A DNA stretch of 64,000 nt from Neopestalotiopsis rosae (GCA_023078685.1 JALGAS010000009.1:1488001-1552000); one strand, 5' to 3'. Shown: positions 22,255 through 35,301, counted from the first letter of the stretch. Notes: generated by a model from the letters alone, not told the origin. Made by a program: numbers and translations.

Positions 22255-23861
22255 AGTGATTTAGAATCTTTTTGACTTATTCGTCGTTGTGCTTATCCCG
22301 GTTGTGACACATTAATTCGTTATACAGAACGCGGTATAGTGGTCCGCAGTGGTTATGAGATCTAGCTGTATCTGTGCTTTAGCTTCTCTTCTTAGCACGT
22401 AGGATTTGATCATCGTTCCGTCGTATTTTATTTAGGAGTTTAAAAGGATTGAAGTAGGGGATTTCAATACGAAAGAAAGTATTAGGTGGGTGGATAGCCA
22501 TCATATTTATGTCTGCAGTTCCATTGAGTAGTCCTCTGTCTCATACCCCCTTTCCTTACCACTGGATCTCAGACATTAGTTCACGCGTCGAATTGACTCA
22601 GGAATGTGTTCAAAGCCTCAAAGAAAACTCTGAAAAGAAAAATGGTGAGTAATGACTCAGAGCTTCCGATGCCACCTGACTACGCTCAGAACCGAGGTGT
22701 TAGAGTGTTAGATCGCGAGACGGGGGACTGTGGCCGGTTTAAATATCATTGAAATCACTTGACTTATTCGGACGCTGTTTAGCTCCAGGAATGAACGGGA
22801 TGACTTACTGCACATGAGGGAAATCAAGCTTTGCACTGCTGACGGCTGCAAGAGACTAGGCCCGAGCACGGAGGATTACAATGAAACAGCTACCAGGGAC
22901 ACGACACTGTAAAGAAGGATGTGGCTTAATTCTAGTGTTAGTTGGTCCGGCCGGCTTCAACAGCAAGGTCGGATACTATAAGACCCTGGACGTCCAACAC
23001 TCCGGGGCAGTTCAGACAGCTTCGATTGTAATTCATGATTTTTGGCCCAAACTTGCGATATATTTTAGTGATTTTATTTGATAAAATGGTGCTTCAAAAA
23101 AGCTGGCTTTCTTGTTTGGCCGGCCCATTGTCTTTCCTTTTATTGTTCGGTGTGGTTTGATTCATTCGCCCTCTGTCTTCTCGCCTCCAGCTGAGGATTC
23201 GAACATGCCAAAAAAAAAAAATTCCAATAATACCCTGATCATCAGGAATCTGCACAGTCATCAATTCGTCACCGATCCCAATACTGGGCGAGCGGTCACA
23301 GGACATGTCTACCTGGTGAAAGTGGCCCGTTTTCGCGATAGCCTGTGACACGGTAACCTGTAGCTCTTGCACCACGCTAGTGGTGGGGTGGCATTCCGTC
23401 CATAACGCTGGGCATTTTGGGGATAATTACGGGAATCCTGGCGTTAGATGACAGTCCTTAACACGCTTGCTAAAGCTGGCTGTGGCACCGCTTCCTGCCA
23501 ATCAAATTCGAGATCGTGGCCATTCGCACTAATAATGAAGTGCTCCAACACGCGCGGGGAAAAGTGCCAAAAGACAGCTTGGCGTCCACCAGCTGGCAAT
23601 AGCTGATTCCTAGGCGTCATCGCCTCTTCTTGACCGCGCCAATACGTTGGTTTTCCTGCTAATCGTGCATTTTCCTAAGATTACTTCCTGTAGGAATCTT
23701 TTCATATGAAAACCCTCGCAGGACACCAATGGGAGCCAAATCATCTACTATAACCCCTGCATCCTTAGTGTAACGAACATTATTCAAGATTGTGCCTAAC
23801 TGCGGTTGAAAGACGAGATGACCGTTGCAGGCACTTACAACTAGAAATCATTCGTGCTTAG
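22255..23861. other. Gene-poor stretch with repeat fragment
   Basis: No supportable gene in 1.6 kb. It contains one copy of a 45-nt dispersed repeat (23255-23299), an A10 run near 23210, and stretches such as 23400-23700 that look like diverged transposon sequence but carry no recognisable transposase or reverse-transcriptase motif. Confidence 0.5.
23255..23299 (+). repeat. Dispersed 45-nt repeat, copy 1
   Basis: Its first 24 bases (23255-23278) match 29559-29582 exactly; the next 21 bases differ at only a few positions. Both copies read in the plus strand as a peptide SHQFVTDPxTGRAV, so this may be a relic of coding sequence from one element. Confidence 0.75.
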
Positions 23862-26800
23862 CTAATGCTTTCTCGTTCTTGCAAATCTTATCACCCAAAC
23901 ACGACCCGATCTACAACCTGTCGCAATGGTTGAACCTGACACTCTTAACTCTGAAGGGCGATACTCCGGCGGTAACCAAATCAGGGTAACGCCATCTTGA
24001 ACCAGCCAAACGTTGTCGGCACTGATGCGATATTTATCACAGTCATTTAATGCGGTGATTTGAGTCGGTGGCGCAGAATCGATAAAAGATGTATTTAGAA
24101 TGAGAATGCCGGCATTTGATAAGAGACGAGACCTGTCATTTAGATCGAACGAAAGGTCATAAGGCGTACGGGCGACGTGGACTGTCTGTCGGCAACTGCC
24201 CAGCACGGCGTCCCAGAGCTTGACTATTTTGTCGCTGGACCCGGACGCCACCCAACGGCCGTCGGTCGAGATCGCCACGGAAAAGATAGTACCGGAATGA
24301 CCTTCAAGCGTTTGCAGGCAGGTGCCCGACTCAACGTCCCAGAGCTTGACTGTTTTATCGCCGCAACCTGATGCCAGCCTGCGGCCGTCGGCCGAGATCG
24401 CCACGGAAAAAATGGAGTTTGAATGGCCTTCTAGCGTCTGCAGGCAGGTGCCCGACTCGGCATCCCAGAGTTTGACCGTCCTATCCTCAGAGCCGGATGC
24501 CACCCAACAGCCGTCGGTCGAGATCGCCACGGAAAAAACAGACTTATGATGGCCTTCTAGCGTCTGCAGGCAGATGCCGGACTCGGCATCCCAGAGCTTA
24601 ACCGTCCTGTCGTAAGAACCGGACGCTACCCTGCGACCGTTGGTCGAGATCGCCACAGATCTGACCGAGTCGGAATGGCCCTCGTGCGCCTGCAGGCAGG
24701 TGCCCGACTCGGCATCCCAGAGCTTGACTGTTTTGTCGCCACAACCTGACGCCAGCCCGCGGCCGTCGACCGAGAACACCACAGAAAATACAGGGTCGGA
24801 ATGGCCCTGGAGCGTCTGCAGGCAGGCGCCCGACTCGACGTCCCAGAGTTGAATTGTCTTGTCCTCAGAGCCGGACGCTACCCAGCGGCCATCGGTCGAG
24901 AATGCCACGGAGAATACAGGGTCGGAATGGCCCTGGAGCGTCTGCAGGCAGGTGCCCGACTCGACGTCCCAAAGCTTGACAGTCTTATCACCAGAGCCAG
25001 ACGCTACCCAACAGCCGTCGGTCGATACTGCGACGGAATACACCCTATCACAATGGCCCTCGAGCGTCTGCAGGCAGGTGCCCGACTCGGCATCCCAGAG
25101 CTTGACCGTAGTATCTTCGGATCCAGACGTCACCCGACAGCCGTCGGCTGAGATCGCCACGGAAAAGACAGTATCAGAATGGCCTTCGAGCGTTTGCAGG
25201 CAGGTGCCCGCCTCGACGTCCCAGAGCTTGACTGTTTTGTCGCCACAACCTGATGCCAGCCTGCGGCCGTCGGCCGAGAATACCACGGAGAATACAGGGT
25301 CGGAATGGCCCTGGAGCGTCTGCAGGCAGGTGCCGGACTCGGCATCCCAGAGCTTAACCGTCCTGTCGTAAGAACCGGACGCTATCCTGCGACCGTCGGT
25401 CGAGATCGCCACAGATCTGACCGAGTCGGAATGGCCCTCGAGCGTCTGCAGGCAGGCCCCCGACTCGGCATCCCAGAGCTTGACCGTAGTATCTTCGGAT
25501 CCAGACGCCACCCAACAGCCGTCGGTCGAGATGGCTACGGAAAAAACACAATTGGAATGGCCTTCAAGCGTCTGCAGGCAGGCGCTCCAGTCTGAGTCGA
25601 TATTCGGCGCTATATCCACCCAATTAGGGAATTCTTTTTGGAACAACCTTTTAATAAGGCTATTGGTCGGACTGAATATAAGGGCTGATATATATGTTTG
25701 TAGTGGGGCAAATTCGATACCTCCTTTTTGTGAAAGAAGAAGACGACGAGCATCCTTAACAAGACTTCGAAGCTCATCGGAACTACTGTTGGCCTATGAG
25801 TTGTTAGCCCCAGACTTAACGTCAGAATTGCACTCTGACCAATTTTCTTTCTAGCTTTTGCATTACTTTGACACCTTCCGGGATATTGTGCGTTAAACTC
25901 AGAGCCTCAAGCCAGTAAAGGTAATTGGTCTTCAGAAATCTCAGAGTGTCGGTAACTACCGATTTCCCGTGCATGCTCGTCTGTATTATATCTCCTGCGT
26001 CTTGGAGATGATCTACCCAATAGACACAAGAGTATCGGATGCTCGCCAGCGGATCAGGAAAAGGGGTCTTGACTTGACTAATAGGATAACCAGGGTTGCG
26101 CAGATCGTAAACATCGCGCGTCAAAGTGTCGCCAAGAACGTTCAATGAGTCTGTGAAGATCTTAAAATGCTGATCCTGAATACCAGAGCATAAGATCTTG
26201 TTAGTCGCCTTCTCGAGCAGGAAATCTTTCGCGGACTGGTGGACAAAGAAGACAATATTATCTTGAAGCGTCAAGAAAGAACCACATGATGCGATAACTT
26301 CTTGGACCTCCTCTTGACCAAGGTCCTTAACGGCCTGGGTCAAACCCCTCAATTCGTCCACACTGATAGGTCGATAAACTGTCGATGCAAGAGCTAGTAT
26401 CTCGCGACAAGCTTGTGCATCTCTCGAATCGATAATGTATTCCACCATCCGTCGATAAAGTGGATCAAGGCCCGGTGGAAATGACTGTAGTATATTACGT
26501 GTATGCCTTAATCGAACTTTACTATTTGCAAGCTCGTGACAGACTAAGGCGACCCAGAGAAAAGTGTCGTTGGCGTTTGATGACAGGTATCGGCGCACTT
26601 CTTCAGCGATGTCCTCTTGGTAGCCCTTCACCTGCGTAAGCTCAGAAACTTTGAACTCGATATAGCTATCCACAGCGGCGGCAACCGACTTCGCATTCAG
26701 CTCTAGCGAAAGCCTATGCGCCGCATCGCACAGCTTCTCTTCAATCTCCACCCAATTTCGGCTCGAAACGAGCCATTTCGTGCGAGGGAACTGTGAGGTT

Positions 26801-28179
26801 TGGACGATGAGACCGAGCAGCTGTGAGAGACCCTGTACACACTCGTCTAAAGCATCGACCACGAGGCAGACTCCTTGGAGTTTGGTGTCTTGAAGTATGC
26901 TCACGAATATTTCGGATAGCGCGTGCCACGCATTTGTGTCTTCGAAAAGCGCCTTGCCAGCGGTATCATATTTCTTCTTGAGATGAGATACAAGAGACGC
27001 ATCTTGGTCGAGAAGCATAAAGATGAGACCGCGCACTACGGACGTGGCAGTATTGATGCGTTCGTCGGTGGCCTGGCAAAAAAAGTAGGAGGTAACCCAT
27101 CCATCTGCTGGTGATTGCTCTAAGTGGTCGATAATACCACATAGGAGCATCGTCTTGCCTTTACCTGGATCACCCTTGACCCAGAGAAGCCGCTGGTCTT
27201 CGTTGTCTCGCCATTGGCAGAAGTCTGGATTTCCAAGCACCCAAATGTACGAGTCTTGAACCAAGCCTCCTTTGATATCCTGGATGCGCCTTTTATCGTC
27301 GCGAGAATCAGTGACGCGGAGGTCGGCGATACATCGCTTGGCTGTTTGACTGATCTTGTCTTCGCCGAGCGAAACCGGTGTAAGTAATAAAATATGGCAT
27401 ATAATAACTTACTAGCTATTAAGTATTTGGATGGTACCAGGGAATTACTTACCAATTTCTTGCTCTAGTCGAGAAAATGCATTCTTCTCCCCCTCACCAT
27501 AAATTAATGGCAGGTGGACGCTGAAGATTCCAAACAGACAGTATGCCAGGTCCTCTGCACGCTTGGTCTTGCGGGCTCTTAGCCAGGAAAATCGTTCTTC
27601 TGTACTGAAGTCGGACAATCGTCGTCCTTGCAGGACAACAACAGGAATCGTTGTAATCTCATGAAGTAGCGTTTCAAGTGACGCCTTATCACCTAAGCGT
27701 CGACCTTCTATCGAGAAGAACGTGACTAGTCTTGGGGCGATGAGTTCTTGGAGCGTCCAGCCGCGGGTAAACCATCGACTTCTCCTAAAAGATAGCTTCC
27801 ACGATGCTCTCAACACTTGCCCGTCTTCACAATCATCTTTTAAGACATCGGGTAGGTAAACGTAGCATTGAGCAGCATTTTGATACCAGCGAAACATTGA
27901 GTTGATCGCCTCGGTAAGCTCTGCACTGCTCGATTTGTCGATGCAGCACGTATCGACCCAAAAGTAATGCAAGCCATCCAAAGCAGCTTTCTCGCCGCAG
28001 AATCTGAGCTTTTGATAGCCCTGCTTATGCTGGCCTGTATGATGTTGGATGTCGTAGAAAGTGACCTCCTGGTCATCATTTCCCCATGTGTGCGAAAGGA
28101 TAGCGTATGGCGGAATCTTATCAACGAGATCCGCGGTCAGACCTAAGCTCCCGTCCGCTTGAAGCGCCAAAAGACGCAT
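23862..28179 (-). CDS. HET-NACHT-WD40 allorecognition protein (HNWD family, HET-E/HET-D type)
   Basis: Three exons (28179-27453, 27359-25840, 25793-23862; introns 93 and 46 nt) give 1,392 residues. Residues 1-242 are a HET domain (AILSHTWGNDDQEVTFYD, YFWVDTCCIDKSSSAELTEA, SRWFTRGWTLQELIAP, GEGEKNAFSRLEQEI). A NACHT NTPase follows: P-loop GDPGKGKT at about 305-312 and Walker B VVDALDEC at about 409-416. A linker matching the family (GGIEFAPLQTYISALIF) leads to 11 WD40 repeats of 42 residues from about residue 820 to 1282, ten of them nearly identical. In Podospora, HNWD proteins trigger regulated cell death on meeting a non-self partner recognised by the WD40 ligand face. All catalytic motifs look intact and no stop interrupts the frame, so this copy is probably functional. 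Confidence 0.9.
24190..25590 (-). repeat. Eleven WD40 coding repeats, 126-nt period, high identity
   Basis: The units follow one template (CLQTLEGHS...VFSVAISTDG...VASGS.D.TVKLWD.ESG). Differences concentrate at a few places: the three residues after GH (SNC, SDS, SDP, SDT, CDR, HKS, SNS, SGT), the pair after DG (CW, RR, RW, RG, CR) and the pair before D (SE, SY, CG, SG, SS). DNA identity between units is high, which indicates recent unequal exchange or conversion. Confidence 0.9.
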
Positions 28180-31100
28180 GGCAGGCTGTTCGTGGGAAAG
28201 AGCAAAGGGAATGGTTCGAATGCCAAAGGGATGTCAATTTTGTAAATTAAAATTCGAAAGAGCCATGTAAATCTTGCCAGAGGGCGGGGTTCAAGCATAC
28301 TCAAACTTGAGCTGCAATTGAGACGCCAGGCTGCAGGGCAGTCACAACATTGACAAGGGTCCTTAGTGGCAATGCTGCTGCGGAGTTAAATCGCTGGCCG
28401 GACTACGGCAGCAGCCAGCTTTCCCTGGAGCTTGGCCGTGGTGATTCCAGTAATCGTTGTTTTTCTTATTCGAGTAGCTGATCTTTCGGAGGACGATAGG
28501 ACAAATTGGGTTCGTTGGATGGTTTCGAGAGGTTCGGGTGTCGCTCGTCGACATCGCGATTGCGGCCGTCTGCTATTTGGGCAGGGCGCAAACCCATCCG
28601 ACTGTGTAGGCATCGCGTGCGCGGGTGCGTCGTCATCGTGTGCTTGTCGGTGAGAGCGCATTCAGTGACTGTCGATGGCTAGTGACGACTCAAGTTGAAG
28701 TTCGGTGCTATGACCAGGCAGTCAGGTCAAGAGTTGAGGAAAGTCCTACGCAGCCTTATGGGCTGACTCCGCGGCGCTTCACATATGATGCAGCCATGGT
28801 GGTGATTGGCCAGTAGTGTACATGGCGACGGTGGGCTGCGTCCAATCGAATATGATCTGCACAGGGCCGCAAAGCTGCGACGATTCCCAGCCACTTCAGC
28901 GAGACTTTAGACGTTGGGATACGGCTCTGATGAACACACTCAATCGCGCAGGTGTGAGCATTTGTCCTACTAGTAGGATTTTTTAAAACATATAGCGACT
29001 AAATGACGCGGGTCTACACACTAGCTGGCAAGCGGCGGACAGAGTGCCACCATGGAACCTACGTCACCCAATTACATGGCGGTATAGCAAGGCAAACGAC
29101 GGCAGCTCAACAACATCCACGGCCATTTTACACGTCGCGTACTATGCTGCTCAGTCCGCAGGGCAGGCAGCGATAAGTTATTGGTAAAGACCAGGGCAAC
29201 TTGCAAGTGACCATCGTATAGATTTGAAAATCTTGGGGCAGCATTAATGGCCTGTCCCCACTTCCAAACGGTGTCAGCACACGTTAGTCGTAACGGCCGT
29301 GCTGCGTCTCTAGGCCACGCGACTTGATTTGGCTGTCGCAAGCAGTCTCTTCATTGCCCAAACCCCGCTTCTTTGCCAAAAAGATAATAGCCGCATCCAA
29401 AACAGCCTAGACCATGCCTGAAGAAGCTAGCCGCGGCAGCACCCGCTGCAATCCCCCTGCATCCACACTCATTTCTACACTTTTATCCAATGCCACAACA
29501 ACCGACTTAAACACAGATAGGGATACGCAAAATAAACCGGAAAAATGAGCTGATTGAACAGTCATCAATTCGTCACCGATCCGACTACTGGGCGGGCGGT
29601 CCCAAGCTTATCTACGGAGGAGCGCAAAGATATTTTGGAAGTAGGTTTTCCAGTTTTGATTCCGTATACAACAGTTAATAATACAATTCAATCATAGCTA
29701 TAGCGGCAAAAATTATCCTGCAAAATTATTCGCATCGCAATGTCGTTGGTCCTCGAGGGCGCATAGGCGCCTAGTCTCTGAACTGCGGAATAGATGATCC
29801 TTTAACTAGTTTTACCAAATTATCAAGTCAAATCCAGGATAAAATTACCCGTCATTATGTGTCGTTCCAGTCAGGCACCAGAAGACACACCTGATCTTAA
29901 TGATTATGGCATAAATGACTCGTGGATGTTGTTTTATTTCAGGGGACTGAGAGGTAAAGCAGCATAAGGGAGTTACTTTATGGCCTATTTCGAAGGGCTT
30001 GGACAGTTGCACTCAAGATTCTTTTCATTCAAGTTTCTCGAATCTATCGGCTATAGTGAGTGGCACCTATTTATCGAAATGGTATCCTCAAATGTTGCAC
30101 TACAGCTTCCTGCTGCCTACTCTTCCGATTGCGCACATACAGAAGGGCATTTATTCAGCCTAACCGAGTGATCCCACAACGAATGCCCACTGCACTAGGT
30201 TAGTCCTGTTGCTTCTAGTTACTGAGGATAATTACAGGATTTCTGGCTCAAACCCCAAGTTTTCGGTTTATCCGTGATCATTGGGTGGGATACCGAGGTT
30301 TTCCTGATTATTTGGCAGGAATTAGTCTTATCAGAGGCATTTGGCCTTGGCGGAGGTCATACTCCGCTCTACTGAATGGTGCAGTGTGCCTTAAAAATGT
30401 ATCACTCACTGACTAGAGAGCGCGCCGGTGCTTGACCTGCAGCGGATAGTGGGCTAGTGCTCTTGCCACAGGTTATGCCAGCTAGTTTAGTGGCGACGTG
30501 TCCACTAACTATCACCGCAGCAACCCGCCGCGGTATCTAAGGGTAGACACTTCTGCGGAAATGCGACAAACTAATTAATGCTGCCAGTGCTCAATCACCA
30601 CTTCTTGCTGTCTCTTTGTTCTGTCGCACGTCTTTTAACACTCCGTGCGTTTTAATGTACAATCACGAAAAGAATGACGATAGATTGCTTACCACCGTGC
30701 GAGCCACATTCAGACCAGACTCCCCAAGAAAAAGCGACTTCTATCACCGCCGGTGTCGAATACCTCTACCCACTCGAAGAAACGACTTAGACGCGATATA
30801 TCGAAGGCCGAACTCGAAGATGAAGCCCTACGCTGAGCACGGTCTGCTTGGATAAGCTCGTATATTTTCACATCCGAATCAAGCGACGGTATTTCGCCAC
30901 AAAGCAGCTGGACAGCCCGCAACTCGGTGAAGATAGGGTCTTCAAGCGCAATCTACAAATCGAACAAAGCAATATCCTCTCTACTCGCCCTCTACAGCTA
31001 CTTGAGAAGATTTGGCAAACGACGATGCGCCCGCGCCGTCTTCTACCAACAACCTTGCGACAAAAGGCGATCAATCATTTTACCGACTCATTAGGTGAGC

Positions 31101-32042
31101 ACCTCGCTTTCCCGATAGCCCTACCCAAGAATTCGCACGAACTAGTATGAAGGGAACTTCAGCTATGCATCATCACCTTCCTGACTCATCGTGTCCATAA
31201 TGACGGATCGGGTATGCCTGAGGATAATCAGAAATAAACCCATCAAGTATGGGTATATACCTACCGTGTCTCAATCTATTCCTTATTATATCAGTGTGGA
31301 GCGACCGGTGAATTGCAGTATGTCGCAATCGATGTAGTAATAGCTTGATTGAATCAGGACGGAAGTCCTAATTAGCGGTGCCTAGGCTGCTAATACAGTT
31401 TGCTACAGCTAGTGCTATCGTAGGCACTCAGTAGCTAAGTATATACTGTAATATCCGCTCAGCAGAATGGGCCACAAGGCGATGCAGAGCAGCCTGGGGC
31501 GCCCCGCTGGTACGTACCTACCTAGTGAGCCACCGCCAACCACCTAACCTAGGTAGGTACCTAAGTAGATTCCACCTTCACCATCTCACCATTTTGGTTG
31601 ATTCCATCCGCCTATCACAAGGTAAGAAAGCTCGCGCATGCCAGCTCCGAATAGAGATATAGAACCTTTGTCTCGATTTTCTTTGGCTTTCCAAAGCCTC
31701 CGTACTTCGACTTGGCCAGACTGTTTCTAAAAAGGGTCCAGACTCAAATACTGTGCTGTGGCTGTCCTCCCTGACTACTGCCGAGCAAGAAGTGTCCGTT
31801 CGCTTCGTGCTAGAATAGAGACAAGTGCAGCCACCATGCACCGCTCCTATGCGGTACGGGGCGCGCTAGAACGACAAGGATCCAGGGACCTCTAGAGGCC
31901 AACTCTTTGTAGGTAAGGTCGCCCGTCTGCCTGCGTAGTGCAGCCCGAGCTCCCCACCCAAAGATTTCCGATGACAATAAGGCCCAATTGTTACTTGATC
32001 AGCGCCGCTCCGATTGACAAGGACACTACAGAATCACCAACC
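28180..32042. other. Gene-poor 3.9-kb stretch
   Basis: I find no supportable gene here. It holds the promoter of the HET-NACHT-WD40 gene, the second copy of the 45-nt repeat (29559-29603), a degraded-looking segment 29400-30450 rich in short stops, and TAGGTACCTA-type palindromic motifs near 31508-31567 that are common short repeats in fungal genomes. Weak open frames near 30616-31150 (plus) and 28386-28661 (minus) carry no domain. Confidence 0.5.
29559..29603 (+). repeat. Dispersed 45-nt repeat, copy 2
   Basis: Partner of the copy at 23255-23299, same strand, with a 24-base exact core followed by a few mismatches. The flanks are unrelated by eye, so the matching unit is short or most of the parent element has decayed. 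Confidence 0.75.
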
Positions 32043-33402
32043 ATGTCGCCACCGAAGCAAAACCGAGGGGCAGCACCGAAGCATCGGGCCTGCGATGAAT
32101 GCCGTAAGTTTCGGTGGGTCAAGTACCCGGGATCTCGCTCCGGACTGATGATGGGCTCGTCTCGTAGGCACTCGGAAACTGGCATGCACAAAAGAGGCAG
32201 ATGGCTGCAGTCGATGCAAAAGAGACGGCATCACCTGCCACTACTCGCCGCAAAAGCAAATGGGCCGACCGCGCAAACGACCGAGGGATGAAGCGGGCGA
32301 GATGACCACTGCCGCCGAGTCGGCTCCCAAGACAGCCATGCGTCAAATGCCATCCTATACGGAAGATCCTGGCATAGCTTTCTTAAGCTTTCCTACCGAC
32401 GGAGATGTCGATTTCGATGCCGATGCCGCTTTTGAAACAGACTTGTTGGACCAACCCCAGGACAAGGTGACTTGGACGTTTGAATATACTGGCAACGACT
32501 TTGGAACGTTGAACTTTGATACAACCGCTCAAAATGCTTCTTCGTTCTCGCCTCCGAATATTGACACTGCATTGTTTACTGCCGGCTCGACCCCAGATGC
32601 GAATGTACCGGGATTTACGTCTGCCCACTCGAGCTCGCCGGCCGCCAGTGAAAGTACGAATTCCGCACCCGGACCGACCTACTGTACCTGTAAAGCAAGT
32701 CTATATCTGTCGCTAGATTCGATGCAGAGGTTATCAAGAGACGTTACAGAGGCTGTACGGCAAGCCCGTCTGGCCGCCAAGACGGCATATCAAGTTGTCA
32801 ACTGTCCTTGCTATTCAGCTAGAACCTTGCAAGCTCACGCCATGAAGCCGGAAAAGAGCACACCAATGATGCACAAATTTCAACTTTTGATGCTGTTGGC
32901 GACGCTCATTCCCAGCATTGTGCATGCCTACGAGCGCATCATTGTCATGGTGGATCAAGAGACGGCCAAGGCTCAGGCGGATCGCCGTGAAATCGCATTT
33001 ACACTTGACAATTGTGGTAGCATATGGGGCGGCCTTGCCAAGGATGATTGCTGTGGTGCTATCAAGGCGCTCAGCCACGGAACCATGGAGCCCGTCATGT
33101 GGCGACTCACGGTAAGGGCCCTGTTGCGTGTCGACGTCTATGGCATCAGTGGTTGTGAGGACATGGGGTTTTGCAGTACCTCGGGCGACCCTTTCCACCT
33201 CGGCCTTAAAGATATTGTCAACCAGATGGAGACACTATCAAAAGCGCGGCACGCCATTATCGACCCTCTGGTGGAGGCAGGCCAGTGGGATCAATGTGCC
33301 AATGCAACTGCGCTCACATTTCACAAGCAGGGTGAAACCCCGACATGCCAAAAGATTATTCAAGTGGCTAGGATGTCCATTGATAATCTAGTTATTGCTT
33401 GA
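32043..33402 (+). CDS. Zn2Cys6 transcription factor, small
   Basis: Exons 32043-32103 and 32168-33402, intron 64 nt (gtaagt...tcgtag), give 431 residues. The intron splits the zinc cluster. Spliced, it reads C17-DEC20-RTRKLAC27-TKEADGC34-SRC37-KRDGITC44, the canonical C-x2-C-x6-C-x6-C-x2-C-x6-C, followed by a basic GRPRKRPRDE linker. The rest lacks a fungal_trans domain. It has an acidic Ser/Thr-rich middle and a cysteine-containing C-terminal half (YCTCKASLYLSL, VNCPCYSA, CEDMGFCST) resembling the C-terminal domain of AflR-like regulators often found beside secondary-metabolite genes. No biosynthetic core gene is visible nearby. The start at 32043 has a good context (accATG); an in-frame ATG at 31938 would add 35 residues. 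Confidence 0.85.
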
Positions 33403-33787
33403 GTCTAACATGAGCGATTGTGATATTCCATTTACGACAAGGCGGATCAATGCTTTTATACGTTGATTTTTACCAAAGTTGCTACGACCGCCTCCATGGA
33501 TGGGGCGGCATCCTCGTTCGATATATCGTCTTTGGCCGTTAGACACTTTTCACAATGTCCCGGTATAGCCGTCTCACCTTGGCGCCCTAGTGCGGTAAAA
33601 ACTGTGGCAAGATGATCTTATAACTACAGCCCTCGGCCGAGTAGTGCGGTCGGTAATACGTCTGCAGCACCTTCTAGTCGCCAATTTCTAGCAGGACCAG
33701 GCCCAGCCTATACAGATCGTAGCTCTTACAATACGGTCTGTGGTTGGAAGACTAGCCGACACAAGGTAAAAATGGCAGGCCACGTGG
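33403..33787. other. Short intergenic stretch, possible LINE 5' leader
   Basis: No gene. It is less AT-rich than its surroundings and leads directly into the LINE ORF1 relic, so part of it may be that element's 5' untranslated region. Confidence 0.35.
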
Positions 33788-34601
33788 ATGCGGAGATCGG
33801 GGTGGGGGCGTCAGATTCGACCGGGACGACGCCATAAGAGTGACGCGAATGACGACAGCCACTGCGGCGGCTGCGAGGACCACAAGACGAACCACGGTCG
33901 GCGTTGCGACCAACGAAAAACCGAATGGTACCCACGGCGATATCGGTCAAGGCAGGACGGGAGAAATCCCTCAAGGAGTGCTGGACATGCTCACATTGTC
34001 AGCTCGACAAGCGAAGGAAACGAATAAAGTAGTTTTTGTTCTGCGGAGTCAGGTGCAAGAATTGACGACGGAACTCAAAAGCGTGCGAGAAGAACTGAAC
34101 GAGATCTAGGCCGGTCAGGCACTTATCGTTAGTGCACAAACAAGGCCTCAAGCATCGTATGCGGATGTTGCACGTACGCCTCCGACGAGTCAGCCCACAA
34201 ATGTGTGATCGCTGGGCACGGGGCACACAACGCATTCGAACCTCACGGATATGCTATACTGCTCAATCGACGCGACAAGAGTAAGCGAGAGCGCGGCGAA
34301 TGCGTGAACGCCGGAACGACGCGAGCAGCAGTGGAGAAAGGATACGATCGTGGAAGGGTATAAGGAATGGAGATGCAAGGCAGTGACGACGGACCTGAAG
34401 AAACCGCAGAGGATCAAGATAGTGTGCCGAAACGAGAACGAACACCAGATGGTGAAGAGGGCCGACGAGAAGATCGTGAGCGCCGTAGCAAGAGTGCTGC
34501 GCAATGAGCTATACCCAATCAAGGTGGACAACATCAACCGGACTGCCGTACTGGATGAGAATGAACATTCGCCCGTGCCGCAGATTGCTGTTTACAATTA
34601 G
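33788..34601 (+). mobile_element. LINE (Tad-like) ORF1 relic
   Basis: Three broken frames together resemble the gag-like ORF1 of fungal LINEs. There is a coiled-coil segment (KVVFVLRSQVQELTTELKSV), a PQASYADVARTPPTSQP linker that is very typical of these ORF1 proteins, a LYCSIDATRVSESAA segment, and a conserved block WRCKAVTTDLKKPQRIKIVC then ARVLRNELYPIKVDNINRTA. It is interrupted by TAG at 34107-34109 (the neighbouring frame suggests Gln there), further stops and frame changes. No endonuclease or reverse transcriptase follows, so only the 5' part remains. I infer a dead, truncated copy. Confidence 0.7.
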
Positions 34602-35301
34602 ACCATTGACCGCTGCGAACGAATGGCTTCTGCAAGGTAAGTTGCCTGATCACTCAGGTCAAAACGTCAGCTGGCCCACCCGTTGGCGAGTCGACCAGGA
34701 TTCTGATGGCGACCGGGAATTACCTGAAAGAGACCGGCACGGAGAAAGATACCGTGGCCATGCGGATAAGCCAGTTAGATCGACTGAGTCTCACCTGAGC
34801 AAAAGGAGAAGTGGGAAAAAGATGTGAGCGACTATACCCGCAGTTCGTTACTCAGGCAACTGAAGGCAAAGCCAAAGGGTTTTCTGCCGTCAATATAGCT
34901 CCACATCACACTTCTTTACGCATTGATTTCATAACATATAATAATGACCTGCGTCGTCATTTTAGTTATCTGTCAGTAGTTATGCAATTACTGAATAAAG
35001 CCACCAGACTTTCGAGTTGCACTGACACCTGGCTACTGCGAACCGAGCCAGCGAGATATCCGTGGAAAATCGCAACGGACAAATCCCGGCAACTTCGACC
35101 TCACCTCTGATTTTTACTTATCTCCGAGGGTCAGCCTTTCTACAGACTCGTCTCAGAACTTTCGTGGAGTTAGATGGCTAAGGTACGTCGGGGAGATTTG
35201 GGGAGAATACTGCTAAGTCTTATAACTTAGGTCGCAAATTGGAACAATCCACGGTTTTAACTCTTGGCCGAGCTTTATTCACTTCCGACATCGTTAGCAA
35301 G
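34602..35301. other. Intergenic, possible element remnants
   Basis: Between the LINE relic and the Cdc25-type gene. A frame near 34640-34860 (VGESTRILMATGNYL, AMRISQLDRLSL) looks like diverged element or gene sequence but has no domain I recognise. The last 150 bases should contain the promoter of the downstream gene. Confidence 0.4.

Noticed and set aside
24177..25595. Plus-strand open frames across the WD40 array
   Set aside because: Antisense shadows repeated with the 126-nt period of the WD40 units; no independent features.
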